Shown here: positions 25,487 to 33,608 of the stretch, one piece after another
Layout of the letters: every line of letters starts with the position of its first letter
Numbering within the stretch: the first letter of the stretch is position 1
DNA from: Phenylobacterium sp. SCN 70-31
GTDB lineage: Bacteria > Pseudomonadota > Alphaproteobacteria > Caulobacterales > Caulobacteraceae
DNA length: 44,269 nucleotides
Assembly (NCBI RefSeq): GCF_001724605.1
Contig: NZ_MEEX01000042.1
Coordinates: 1 to 44,269 of the forward strand
Reading direction: 5' to 3'
Position numbers and translations under genes: made by a program
Notes under the pieces: generated by a model
Told to the model about the DNA's origin: nothing
What the model saw: only the letters and a program-made list of their open reading frames with translations
Databases searched by the model: none

Positions 25487-25763
25487 AGCGAGCGTCGGGG
25501 AAGGGCCGTAGAGGCCTGCGGACGTGCAGGCGTCTTCTGCTCGCCCCCGGAAAGCACGAACGGGCCGGGTGAGACTTCGAGCCTGCGCGCGAGCGGAAAG
25601 TCCCGTCATGGAGCCACGGACCATCACGGACGTCCGTGATGGCCGGTGATGGCACGTGATGGTCCGTGGTCGAAGAGAGGGGGGCGCCGCTTCTCGGCCT
25701 TTTCGGGACCGGGCGCGCCTTTTGTGTTTCTCGTGGACAACCTTCGAGCGGCGCCGACGCGCC
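25487..25763. other. Gap after dnaA
   Basis: No gene seen in these 277 bp. It contains a small hairpin GCCTGC-GGACGT-GCAGGC (about 25515-25532), the large nested palindrome at 25614-25669, and a low-complexity stretch TTTTGTGTTTCTCGTGG (about 25719-25735) resembling the tandem repeat at 139-168. Confidence 0.6.
25614..25669. repeat. Nested palindrome downstream of dnaA
   Basis: Positions 25614-25628 are the exact reverse complement of 25655-25669 (15 bp). Inside the left arm, 25621-25642 is itself a perfect 22-bp palindrome centred on GAC|GTC. The word GTGATGG occurs three times across 25636-25662, one copy partial. Two alternative folds are therefore possible. There is no T-tract, so it is not a standard terminator. 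It could be a protein-binding site, an RNA 3' structure or a mobile intergenic repeat. Confidence 0.85.
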
Positions 25764-26915
25764 TCAGAGCCCCAGCACGTCCCGGAGCGCCTCGGCGACG
25801 CGGCCCACGTCGTCGTCGGCCATGCCGGGATACAGGGGCAGCGACAGGCAGCGCGCGTACCAGGCCTCGGCGCCCGGCAGGTCCAGGGGGCCGTAGAGGT
25901 TGCGGTAGTAGGGCTGGCGGTGGACCGGGATGTAGTGGACCTGGGTTCCGACCCCCTTCGCCTTCAACGCCTCCACCACCTCCAGCCGCGTACGGCCGAG
26001 GCCCTCGAAGTCGACGAGCGCCACCATCAGGTGCAGCACCGGATCGCTCCAGGCCGGCCGGGCGGCCAGGCGCACGGCCGGCGCCAGCGGGGCCAGCGCC
26101 TCGCCATAGGCCGCGGCCAGGGCGCGGCGGCGGGCCGCGAAGCGCGGTAGCTTGGCGAGCTGGGACAGGCCCAGCGCACAGAGGATGTCGGGGAGGCGGT
26201 AGTTGAAGCCCGGCTCGGGCATCTCGTACCACCACGGCTCGCGGCCGGGCGGTCGCACCATGCCGTGCGAGCGGAGCAGGCGCAGGCGTTCGGCCAGGCG
26301 CGGATCGCCCGTGGTCACCATGCCGCCTTCGCCAGTCGCGATGGTCTTCACGGGATGAAACGAGAAGGTGGCCATCGCCGAATGGCGCACATCGCCGATT
26401 TGTTCGGTCATATCGCCGAAATTCATCGTCGTTCCGACGGCATGAGGGGCGTCTTCCACCAGCACCGCCCCGGCCTCACCGGCCAGTCGCGCCAGCGCGG
26501 GCAGGTCGCAGGCGTCGCCACGCAGATGCACCGGCAGCACCGCCCGGAGACGCCGGTCACCCACACGCCCCATCGCCTCGGCGAGCGTCGCGGGCGTCAT
26601 CAGGCCGCTCTCGGGATCGACGTCGGCGAAGATCACGTCGGCGCCGACGTAGCGGGCGCAGTTGGCCGTCGCCAGGAAGGTGATGGAGGGGACGATCACC
26701 GCCTCGCCGGGTTTCACGTCCAGCGCCAGCATGGCCAGGTGCAGCGCCGCCGTGCCGTTGGAGCAGGCTGCCGCGTGGGGCGCGCCCACCGTCCCGGCGA
26801 ACGCGCGCTCGAAGGCCTCGACTGTGGGGCCCGTGGTCAGGAAGTCGGCCTTCAGCGCCGCGGTCACCGCGGCGATGTCGTCGTCCTCGATGGTCTGGCG
26901 ACCGTAGGGCAGCAT
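25764..26915 (-). CDS. pseC: UDP-4-amino-4,6-dideoxy-N-acetyl-beta-L-altrosamine transaminase PseC (FlmB)
   Basis: PLP-dependent aminotransferase of the DegT/DnrJ/EryC1/StrS family, second step of pseudaminic acid synthesis. 383 residues. The PLP lysine is K190 in FSFHPVKTIATGEGG, and the family start MLPYGRQTIEDDDI and SNGTAALHLAML are typical of PseC. MNFGDMTEQIGDVRHS and HYIPVHRQPYY also fit PseC. It begins 5 bp after the pseB stop on the same strand. In Caulobacter the matching pair flmA/flmB is needed for flagellin glycosylation. The ATG at 26913-26915 has no strong ribosome site and may rely on coupling to pseB. Confidence 0.9.
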   Translation of the reverse strand: MLPYGRQTIEDDDIAAVTAALKADFLTTGPTVEAFERAFAGTVGAPHAAACSNGTAALHLAMLALDVKPGEAVIVPSITFLATANCARYVGADVIFADVDPESGLMTPATLAEAMGRVGDRRLRAVLPVHLRGDACDLPALARLAGEAGAVLVEDAPHAVGTTMNFGDMTEQIGDVRHSAMATFSFHPVKTIATGEGGMVTTGDPRLAERLRLLRSHGMVRPPGREPWWYEMPEPGFNYRLPDILCALGLSQLAKLPRFAARRRALAAAYGEALAPLAPAVRLAARPAWSDPVLHLMVALVDFEGLGRTRLEVVEALKAKGVGTQVHYIPVHRQPYYRNLYGPLDLPGAEAWYARCLSLPLYPGMADDDVGRVAEALRDVLGL

Positions 26916-26920
26916 GGCGG

Positions 26921-27973
26921 TCAGTCGCCAGCGCGCCGGCGGCGGTCGCGCGGCCGGTCGGCGGCCAGCATGCCCATGAGGCCCGGGTGGTCGAGCCACT
27001 CGGTGTTGGTGTCGCTGGCATAGCTGAAGTCGTCGGCCAGTTTCGCGCCGGCCAGGGGCTCGCGGGTGTATTCCACGAACGCCGGTTCGATGGCGTAGCG
27101 GTCGCCCAGATCCACCGTGTTCCGCGCGTCGTCGGCCGAGATCATCATCTCGTGCAGCTTCTCGCCGGGACGGATGCCGATGACCCGGGTCGGCAGGCCG
27201 GGCGCCAGCGCGGCGGCGATCTCGGTCACCTTCATGGACGGGATCTTGGGAACGAAGACCTCGCCGCCGTGCATCCGGTCCAGCGACGAGAGCACGAAGT
27301 CCACCCCCTCATCCAGGGTGATGAGGAACCGGGTCATCCGCGGGTCGGTGATCGGCAGGTCCGCGGCGCCGCGCTGGATCAGCCGCTGGAAGAAGGGGAT
27401 CACCGAGCCGCGCGAGCCGACGACGTTGCCGTAGCGGACAACGGCGAACCGCGCGCCGATGTCGCCGGACAGGTTGTTGGCGGCCACGAAGGTCTTGTCG
27501 GACGCCAGCTTGGTGGCGCCGTAGAGGTTGATCGGATTGCAGGCCTTGTCGGTGGAGAGGGCCACCACCTGCTTCACACGGTTAGACAGGCAGGCCCACA
27601 CCACGTTCTCGGCGCCCAGCACGTTGGTGTGGATGCACTCCGAGGGATTGTACTCGGCCGCGGGCACCTGTTTCAGGGCGGCGGCGTGGATCACGATGTC
27701 CACCCCCCGGAAGGCGAGGCTCAGCCGCTCGCGATCGCGCACGTCGCCGAGGAAGAAGCGCATGGCGCCCATCTTCTCGGCCCCAAAACGCTCGGCGAGG
27801 TCGATCTGCATCTCGCTCTGCTTCAGTTCGTCGCGCGAATAGACGATCAGCTTGCGCGGCGCGTATCGGGTCAGGACCGTTTCGATGAACCGGCGCCCGA
27901 ACGAGCCGGTCCCGCCGGTCACGAGGATGACCTTGCCGTCGAGGTCGAGTTTGGTCGGCGCAAATCGGCCCAA
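26921..27973 (-). CDS. pseB: UDP-N-acetylglucosamine 4,6-dehydratase (inverting) PseB (FlmA)
   Basis: First step of pseudaminic acid synthesis: C4/C6 dehydration with C5 inversion of UDP-GlcNAc. 350 residues, extended SDR fold. NAD-binding GGTGSFGRRF (about 20-29), the PseB-type YSRDELKQSEM, AALKQVPAAEYNP, and the catalytic region STDKACNPINLYGATK (modified Y-x-x-x-K) are present. The start is a TTG at 27971-27973 with GGAG 6 nt upstream; there is no suitable ATG, so start use is inferred. Operon with pseC. The gap 27974-28064 to the divergent gene holds the promoters. Confidence 0.92.
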   Translation of the reverse strand: MGRFAPTKLDLDGKVILVTGGTGSFGRRFIETVLTRYAPRKLIVYSRDELKQSEMQIDLAERFGAEKMGAMRFFLGDVRDRERLSLAFRGVDIVIHAAALKQVPAAEYNPSECIHTNVLGAENVVWACLSNRVKQVVALSTDKACNPINLYGATKLASDKTFVAANNLSGDIGARFAVVRYGNVVGSRGSVIPFFQRLIQRGAADLPITDPRMTRFLITLDEGVDFVLSSLDRMHGGEVFVPKIPSMKVTEIAAALAPGLPTRVIGIRPGEKLHEMMISADDARNTVDLGDRYAIEPAFVEYTREPLAGAKLADDFSYASDTNTEWLDHPGLMGMLAADRPRDRRRRAGD

Positions 27974-28064
27974 GGGGCGCTCCGCGGTCGGTCTTCGAAT
28001 CAGACCCTTTCGTCGCAGACCCGCGTAAATGGACCGCTAACCATGATCGGTCATGGTGTCGCAC

Positions 28065-28478
28065 ATGACCCGTTCCCCGCTCGCAGCGCCGCTCGCAGCC
28101 TGGCTCGCGCTGGCCGCCGTGGTCGCGCCCGCCGCGGCGCGAGCGGCCGGGGGCGAGAAGAAGAAGTCCGGCGGCGGCTCGTACGTGCCGGTGCAGAGCC
28201 TCATGGGCGCGACCATACGCCCGGGGGGACGCCGCGGCGTGCTGTCGGTGGACCTGGGACTGGACGTGCCGGACGCCGCGCTGCGGACACGGGCGGAACA
28301 ATCGACGCCGCGGCTGCGCGCCGCCTATCTCCAGATCGTCCAGTCGTATGCGGCCGGCCTGGCCCAGGGCGCCGTGCCCAATCCCGACTACATCGCCCAG
28401 ACGCTTCAGCGGCAGACCGACGCCATCCTGGGCAAGCCCGGCGCGAAGGTGCTGCTGGGCTCGATCATCGTGAACTGA
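28065..28478 (+). CDS. Exported protein with possible FliL-like domain
   Basis: A 137-residue exported protein: signal peptide MTRSPLAAPLAAWLALAAVV to about residue 29 (ARAAGG), a basic linker, then a compact domain. The C-terminal part (LSVDLGLDVPDAAL, PRLRAAYLQIVQSYAAG, ending GAKVLLGSIIVN) resembles the periplasmic domain of FliL in pattern, though without the usual membrane helix and at low confidence. Proximity to the flagellin-glycosylation genes pseB/pseC, transcribed the other way, is consistent with a flagellar role. An upstream in-frame ATG at 28053 would add MVSH. Confidence 0.7.
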   Translation: MTRSPLAAPLAAWLALAAVVAPAAARAAGGEKKKSGGGSYVPVQSLMGATIRPGGRRGVLSVDLGLDVPDAALRTRAEQSTPRLRAAYLQIVQSYAAGLAQGAVPNPDYIAQTLQRQTDAILGKPGAKVLLGSIIVN

Positions 28479-28484
28479 CGCGGG

Positions 28485-28775
28485 TCAGCCCGCGGCCCGG
28501 TCCATGAACGACGCCAGGGTCACATCCAGTTCGGTCACCCCGTCGGCGTCGTGGGTGGTCAGGACGACGTCGACCCGGTTGTAGACGTTGAACCACTCAG
28601 GGTGATGGTCCAGTTGCTCGGCCCGGATCGCCGCCCGCGTCATGAAGCCGAAGGCGGCGTTGAAATCCTCGAACCGGAAGGTCTTCGATATCGCGTCGCG
28701 GTTCCCCGGGGCCTTCGCCCAGCCGTTCAGCCGGGCCAGGGCGGCATCGGCGCCGATCTTCGCGGGACGCGTCAT
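28485..28775 (-). CDS. phhB: Pterin-4-alpha-carbinolamine dehydratase
   Basis: Dehydrates 4a-hydroxytetrahydrobiopterin, recycling the cofactor of phenylalanine hydroxylase; some homologues act as transcription coactivators. 96 residues, the standard size. The active-site signature EQLDHHPEWFNVYNRVDV (His-His-Pro with following Trp and Tyr, about 54-71) and TTHDADGVTELDV are intact. GGAG lies 6 nt before the ATG. It follows the HAD hydrolase gene by 9 bp on the same strand, so the two are an operon. Confidence 0.94.
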   Translation of the reverse strand: MTRPAKIGADAALARLNGWAKAPGNRDAISKTFRFEDFNAAFGFMTRAAIRAEQLDHHPEWFNVYNRVDVVLTTHDADGVTELDVTLASFMDRAAG

Positions 28776-28784
28776 GGCGGTCTC

Positions 28785-29432
28785 CTATTCGAAGGCCAGG
28801 CCGGTCGCCGCGGCCAGTTCGGACAACGTCTGGTCCACGTCCACCACCTTGATGGCCTTCATGCCCAGGCCGGCGGCCGGCTTGCAGTTGATGCCCAGGT
28901 CGTCGAGGTAGACGCAGGTGTCGGGCTGCACGCCCAACAGATCGCACATCATCAGATAGATGCGGGGATCGGGCTTGCGGACTCCCGCCTTGCTGCTCTC
29001 GATGATGGCGTCGAACAGGGGCATCACCTGCCCCATGGCGCCGGCCGCCTTCTGGGCGCCGTCCTGGCCGGGCGAATGCACCGAGACCACGTTGTTGGTG
29101 ATGCAGCCCACCTTGAAGTGCTGCTTGCACGCCTTCAGCGCCGATACCATCCGCGGCCGCAGCTCGCCCGACAGCCGGGGCAGCACGTCGGCGCCCCGCA
29201 GCGGGTGACCCAGAGCCGTCGATTCCTCGAGGAAGAGCTGGTCGAACCGCGCCGCGTCGATCTCGTTGCGCTCGAACAGCGCCCAGGCGTTGGTGTCGGG
29301 GTTCGTCGCGTTGACCCGCCGGACCAGGTCCTTGGGCAGGCCCCGTTCGGCCTCCAGCCGGTTGAAGGCCTCGAACGGCGAGGACGTGAACACCCCGCCG
29401 AAATCCCAGATCACCGCCTCGATCGCCAACAC
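28785..29432 (-). CDS. HAD-superfamily hydrolase
   Basis: A 215-residue haloacid-dehalogenase-type protein. Motif I is IWDFGGVFTS, with the nucleophilic Asp; the second Asp is replaced by Gly, as in the epoxide-hydrolase N-terminal and related DxGGV phosphatases. Motif II is the TNN of GCITNNV, motif III the Lys of RKPDPRIY, and motif IV is VYLDDLGIN. The start is GTG at 29430-29432 with AGGAG 4-5 nt upstream. First gene of a pair with phhB. Substrate unknown. Confidence 0.88.
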   Translation of the reverse strand: MLAIEAVIWDFGGVFTSSPFEAFNRLEAERGLPKDLVRRVNATNPDTNAWALFERNEIDAARFDQLFLEESTALGHPLRGADVLPRLSGELRPRMVSALKACKQHFKVGCITNNVVSVHSPGQDGAQKAAGAMGQVMPLFDAIIESSKAGVRKPDPRIYLMMCDLLGVQPDTCVYLDDLGINCKPAAGLGMKAIKVVDVDQTLSELAAATGLAFE

Positions 29433-29502
29433 ACAGCTCCTGCACCGGATTTAAGGTCGGCGGACGCTAGAGAGACGCAATCGGACGTGCAAGTAAGCGA
29501 CG

Positions 29503-29874
29503 ATGCTTCCCTACCGGTTTCCGCGCCCGCTCCGGATCGGGCTCTACGTGCTGGCGTGCCTGGTCCTGCTGACGTTGTGCCTGCTCCCGTCCCCGGACCT
29601 GCCCGACGCGCCCGGCGGGGATCGGCTGCACCATGTGGTCGCCTGGTTCATCCTGACGGTGACCGGCTATGCGCTGGCGCCGGATCGGCGGCTTGCGATT
29701 CCGGCCTTCGCCCTCGCGTTCGGGGCGTTCGTGGAGGTCGCCCAGGGGCTGGCCCCGACGGGCCGCCACGCCGATCTGCCGGACTTCGCGGCGGATGCGA
29801 TCGGGGTGGGTCTCGGCGTCCTGGCGTTCGCCGTGGTCCGGCGGCTGGCGCCCGGGCGGGTCGGCGCGACCTGA
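29503..29874 (+). CDS. VanZ-like membrane protein
   Basis: A 123-residue inner-membrane protein with four hydrophobic helices (about 11-29, 41-58, 64-78, 96-112). The pattern LLPSPDLPD ... GGDRLHHVVAWFIL ... GAFVEVAQGLAPTGRHADLPDFAADAIG is the VanZ-like family signature (short pieces quoted). VanZ confers low-level teicoplanin resistance in enterococci; the role of proteobacterial members is unknown. It is divergent from the HAD/phhB operon and lies 47 bp before the glycosyltransferase gene on the same strand. Confidence 0.87.
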   Translation: MLPYRFPRPLRIGLYVLACLVLLTLCLLPSPDLPDAPGGDRLHHVVAWFILTVTGYALAPDRRLAIPAFALAFGAFVEVAQGLAPTGRHADLPDFAADAIGVGLGVLAFAVVRRLAPGRVGAT

Positions 29875-29921
29875 CACCGAGGTGATCGACGGCGTTCGCC
29901 GGCAGCCCTATGGTCGGCGCC

Positions 29922-30677
29922 ATGTCCGAGACGCCCAGGCCGTTCATCTACCTCGCCGTACCCTGCTACGGCGGCCAGCTCACCCTGCACTTCGTCAGTT
30001 CGCTGCTGCGCCTCCAGGAGGCCTGTCGCGAGCGCGATATCGGGCTGCACGTGGAGATGATGGGTGGCGAGGCGCTGATCACCCGCGGCCGTTCGCGCCT
30101 GGCCGCCCAGTTCCTGGCCCATCCCGACTCGACCCACATCCTCTTCGTGGACGCCGATATCGGTTTCGCGCCCGAGAACGTCTTCCGGCTGCTGGAGTCG
30201 AAACGGGATGTGGTCGCCGCCGTCTGCCCACTGAAGCACATCGACTGGGAGAAGGCCCGGGCCGCGGCCAAGGCCGACGTGGCCGACCTCCAGTCGGTGG
30301 CCATCGGCTATGTCGTCCGTTTCCTGCCCAATCCGCAGAACAGCGTCGAGGTGGACGACGGCTTCGCGAAGGTCGCCTACGGCGGCACGGGCTTCCTGAT
30401 GATCTCGCGCGAAGCCATGCAGCGCATCTGCGACGCCCATCCCGAGTTGCGCGCCCGGATGGGCGACATGGCCGACAAGCTGGCGCCCGAGGCGGTCATG
30501 GTCTTCGACACCATGATCGAGCCCGAGACGGGCCAGTACCTCTCGGAAGACTACGCCTTCTGCCGCCGCTGGCGCGACCTGGGGGGCGAGATCTGGGCCG
30601 ACGTGACCGCGCGCCTCACCCATGTCGGCCACGCGGCCTACACCGGCAGTCTCATCCAGGCGCTGCGCCCCGCCTGA
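29922..30677 (+). CDS. GT-A-fold glycosyltransferase-like protein
   Basis: A 251-residue soluble protein with an Anp1-like or GT-A pattern: IYLAVPCYGGQ at the N-terminus, the nucleotide-binding GGEALITRGRSRLAAQFL, and the metal-binding Asp-x-Asp in ILFVDADIGF (about 83-92). GGTGFLMISREAM and LSEDYAFCRRWRDLGGEIWAD are typical of the acceptor half of such enzymes. Acceptor and sugar cannot be read from the sequence. Start could also be ATG 29910 (MVGAMSETP); neither has a strong ribosome site. Possibly co-transcribed with the VanZ-like gene. Confidence 0.8.
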   Translation: MSETPRPFIYLAVPCYGGQLTLHFVSSLLRLQEACRERDIGLHVEMMGGEALITRGRSRLAAQFLAHPDSTHILFVDADIGFAPENVFRLLESKRDVVAAVCPLKHIDWEKARAAAKADVADLQSVAIGYVVRFLPNPQNSVEVDDGFAKVAYGGTGFLMISREAMQRICDAHPELRARMGDMADKLAPEAVMVFDTMIEPETGQYLSEDYAFCRRWRDLGGEIWADVTARLTHVGHAAYTGSLIQALRPA

Positions 30678-30701
30678 CGCGTCTCCGACGGTTCCCGACG
30701 G

Positions 30702-32219
30702 TCACTCGGCCGGCGCGGGGGCCAGGCCGCCGTCCGGGGCGGTCCGGGTGGGAGCCGACGAGGCTGCTGCTGCGGCGGCGCGCCGTTCCTCGAGCGCCGC
30801 GCGGGTGCGCTCGTAGCTTTCGCGGTTGATGCCGTAGAGGGCGTAGAAGCCCACGGCGATCACACCCGGAATCGCCGCCAGGACGCTGTCCCAGAGCGCG
30901 AGGTCGAACAGCACGTCCGCCGGAACGTCGGCGTGGGTCCTGGCGTCCCGCGGGAACTGGATGAGCGTGATGACCGCGCCGGCCAGGGCGATCCCGATCG
31001 CGTGGTCGATTTTCCCCGCCAGGGTGCGCGTGGCGTAAAGCACCCCCTCCTGCCGGACGCCGAACTTCAGTTCGTTCTCGTCGGCGATGTCGGCCAGGGC
31101 CGACATCACGCTGATCTGCAGTACGCTGATCGCGCCGTACTGAACGGCGGCGAAGGCGATCAGGATCGGGGCCAGGCCCGGGGTCGAAGGACTGAGGATC
31201 CCCATCATGCCCAGCACCAGCGGGATGGGCGGGATCACCGCATACGCCAGCGCCGAGATCATGATGGTGCGCTTCTTGTCGATCCGCCCGTGCAGGCGCG
31301 GGGCGAAGTAGAAGGCGCTGAGATAGCCGGCGAGGCTGCCGAGCACGAACCAGCTCAGGGTCTCGCTGGAGAGGTCCCAATAGAACGTCGCCGCGTAGAG
31401 GCGCAGCCCCTCCCGCAGGCCGATCATCAGGGCCACGAAGAAATAGGCCGCCAGCAGCCAGACGTAATTGATGTTGCGCAGCGCCTTGCCGATGTCGCCG
31501 AAGAACTCGCTGAAGCTGAACAGCTTCGTGCCCTCGGGGGCCTTCGGAAGGAACGGGATCCGGTCCTTGGTCAGCCAGGCCGAGGCCAGCAGGCAGACCG
31601 AGGTGACGACGCCGATGGCGATGGCGTAGGACGGCCATGGTCCGGGGTTCATCAGGCCGCGCGGATATTCGGGCGTGCTGGGAAAGAACAGGCGCAGGGC
31701 CATGATGGTGGTGAGCGAACCCCCGGCCCAGTTGAAGAAGCTGAAATAGCCCATGACCTTCGACCGCTCGGTGTAGTGCGGCGAGAGTTCCGCCCCGAGG
31801 GCCAGGTGCGGGACATAGAAGAACGTCATCGCCTGCCGCATGAGGATCACCGACAGGGTCAGCCAGACCAGCAGGCCGGTGTGGTCCAGCCCCTGGGGCG
31901 GGCTGAAGATCGCCCAGCCGGTCACGCCGATGGGGATGGCCGCTGCGAACAGATAGGGATGGCGTCGACCCCATCGCGAACGTGTCCGATCCGAGATCGA
32001 GCCCACGACGGGATCGGAGAGCGCGTCCAGGATCAGGCTGGCCGAAAGCGCCAGTCCGACCATGTGGGCGGGTACGCCCAGGACCTGACTGTAGAACAGC
32101 AGGGCGAAACTGGAGACCGAATAGAGCACCACCGTTTCGGCGGCCCCGCCCAGGCCGAAGCCGAGTTTCGTGCGCATGGGCAGCCGCTCGGATGCGGCGC
32201 CCGCTGGTGCGGCCGTCAT
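30702..32219 (-). CDS. GPH-type (MelB-like) sugar:cation symporter, MFS
   Basis: A 505-residue inner-membrane transporter with about twelve helices. GLGGAAETVVLYSVSSFALLF opens helix 1 (first 20 counted), DALSDPVVGSISDRTRSRWGRR is the GPH cation-site and loop signature (about 65-86), and LADIADENELKFGVRQEGV is typical of the second half. The subfamily resembles the putative glucuronide or oligosaccharide symporters. A strong AGGGAGGAA site precedes the ATG at 32217-32219. It has a long Ala/Pro-rich tail. It stands alone, so the sugar is unknown. Confidence 0.88.
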   Translation of the reverse strand: MTAAPAGAASERLPMRTKLGFGLGGAAETVVLYSVSSFALLFYSQVLGVPAHMVGLALSASLILDALSDPVVGSISDRTRSRWGRRHPYLFAAAIPIGVTGWAIFSPPQGLDHTGLLVWLTLSVILMRQAMTFFYVPHLALGAELSPHYTERSKVMGYFSFFNWAGGSLTTIMALRLFFPSTPEYPRGLMNPGPWPSYAIAIGVVTSVCLLASAWLTKDRIPFLPKAPEGTKLFSFSEFFGDIGKALRNINYVWLLAAYFFVALMIGLREGLRLYAATFYWDLSSETLSWFVLGSLAGYLSAFYFAPRLHGRIDKKRTIMISALAYAVIPPIPLVLGMMGILSPSTPGLAPILIAFAAVQYGAISVLQISVMSALADIADENELKFGVRQEGVLYATRTLAGKIDHAIGIALAGAVITLIQFPRDARTHADVPADVLFDLALWDSVLAAIPGVIAVGFYALYGINRESYERTRAALEERRAAAAAASSAPTRTAPDGGLAPAPAE

Positions 32220-32453
32220 GCAGTTCCTCCCTGCGCTCTCTGGCGCTTTGGGAGGAGCGAAGCGGAGATCGCGCGGCCCGTCAATTGTGCCATACCGCGG
32301 CTTCGACTATCCGACGGGGGCCGAGGATCACGATTTCGGCGCCACGGGATGTCCGTGCGGCGAGTCTGTAACGGAGCCGCTACCGTTCCGTACGGTGCGG
32401 GTCGGGTCGCGGGGGCTAAGACGGCCGCGCCATTCCGGTCATGGGAGTACGCC

Positions 32454-32966
32454 TTGAGACATCTCGCGACGCTTGCGGCCACCTTCGCACTGCTCGCCGC
32501 CTGCTCCAAGGCGCCGGGCGGCGGGGACGCTCAGCCGGACTTCAACACCGACGTGCCGATGAGCGAGTTCATGCTCCACTTCGTCGACCCGGCCGCCTTC
32601 ATGTACTGGCGTGGCTCGGGCGTGGAGGTGACGGAAGCGGGCGAACGCGACCTGTCCCCCACCACCGACGAGGGGTGGGAGACCCTGGTGACGGGCGCCA
32701 CCATGCTGGTCGAGGCCGGGAACCTGATGCAGATCCCCGGTCGCACCCGCGCGCCCGAGGCCGACTGGAACAAGTACGCCCGGATGCTCACCGAGCGTGC
32801 GCTGGTCGCCCGCGACGCCGCCGAGAAGCGCGACAAGCAGGCCGTGTTCGACGAGGGCGGCCGCGTCTACGAAGTCTGCGTCGCCTGCCACGAGCAGTTC
32901 GTCATCGCGCCGCAGGAAGAGGCCGAGGCGCCCCTGCCGCCACACGATCCGCCCGCCGGCAGATAG
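32454..32966 (+). CDS. Cytochrome c'-like lipoprotein
   Basis: A 170-residue predicted lipoprotein. The start is a TTG (32454-32456) with GGGAG 6 nt upstream; the signal MRHLATLAATFALLAACSKA ends in a lipobox LAAC. The mature part is helical, and a single CVACH heme motif lies near the C-terminus (about 140-144). A single CxxCH at the end of a four-helix protein is the pattern of class II cytochromes (cytochrome c'). A Pro/Glu-rich tail (EEAEAPLPPHDPPAG) follows. Role in electron transfer or NO/stress binding is inferred. It is convergent with the 32968-33555 gene, stops being only 1 bp apart. Confidence 0.78.
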   Translation: MRHLATLAATFALLAACSKAPGGGDAQPDFNTDVPMSEFMLHFVDPAAFMYWRGSGVEVTEAGERDLSPTTDEGWETLVTGATMLVEAGNLMQIPGRTRAPEADWNKYARMLTERALVARDAAEKRDKQAVFDEGGRVYEVCVACHEQFVIAPQEEAEAPLPPHDPPAGR

Positions 32967-32967
32967 T

Positions 32968-33555
32968 TCAGCGGAGTCGCGCGACGCAGCGGCCGTGCGG
33001 CCCGCCGATCATGTCGAGCGGTCGCGGCGGCGCGAGCCCCTCGAGGTCGCAGCGCTGGCGGTCGGGGCCGCCAGCCCATCCGCCCCCCAACCGGTCGCCT
33101 GCGAACCTGTCATCTACGAAACGGCCTGCCCCGAACCGGCCTCGCGTATCCTGTATGGCGACGCTGAGCGTGCCGCTTTCGCCCACCGGCATGTCCGCGC
33201 GGGCGTAAAGGCTGCGATAGCCGCCCGTGCCGACGCCGACCGCCACCTCGCCGTGGACCCGACGGTCGCGCTTCGGCACGACGCCCGCCACGGCGTCGGC
33301 CTCGTCGGCTTCCAGCGCGGGCGAACTCCTGAGATAGGCGTCGATCTGCTCGGCCACCGTGGGGTCGGCCACCCCGGGTTCGGCGACCGGGGGCTCGGTA
33401 ACCTGGGGTTTGGGCGCCGTGGGTTGGGCCGCCGGCAGGACGGAGGCCGTGGCGATCGGCGCATCGCCCGCGCCGGTGGCGAGGGCGGGCATGGCCACGA
33501 AGGCGAGGGCCAGCGCCACGATGGTGGGCATGGCCGGGACGGGGCGCAGACGCAT
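32968..33555 (-). CDS. Exported protein of unknown function
   Basis: A 195-residue exported protein. Signal peptide MRLRPVPAMPTIVALALAFV to about residue 28 (PALATG). A Pro/Thr/Ala/Val-rich linker with repeats such as VTEPPVAEPGVADP follows, then EQIDAYLRSSPALEADEADA and a beta-rich part ending in a basic, Gly/Arg-rich tail with two cysteines. AAGGAGCACTCC before the ATG at 33553-33555 fixes the start; two longer in-frame ATGs are less likely. I do not recognise the family. Envelope protein is the limit of what can be said. Confidence 0.65.
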   Translation of the reverse strand: MRLRPVPAMPTIVALALAFVAMPALATGAGDAPIATASVLPAAQPTAPKPQVTEPPVAEPGVADPTVAEQIDAYLRSSPALEADEADAVAGVVPKRDRRVHGEVAVGVGTGGYRSLYARADMPVGESGTLSVAIQDTRGRFGAGRFVDDRFAGDRLGGGWAGGPDRQRCDLEGLAPPRPLDMIGGPHGRCVARLR

Positions 33556-33608
33556 GGAGTGCTCCTTCGCCGCCATGAAACCCGTCAATTGCGGCGAAGG
33601 TGTTGCAG

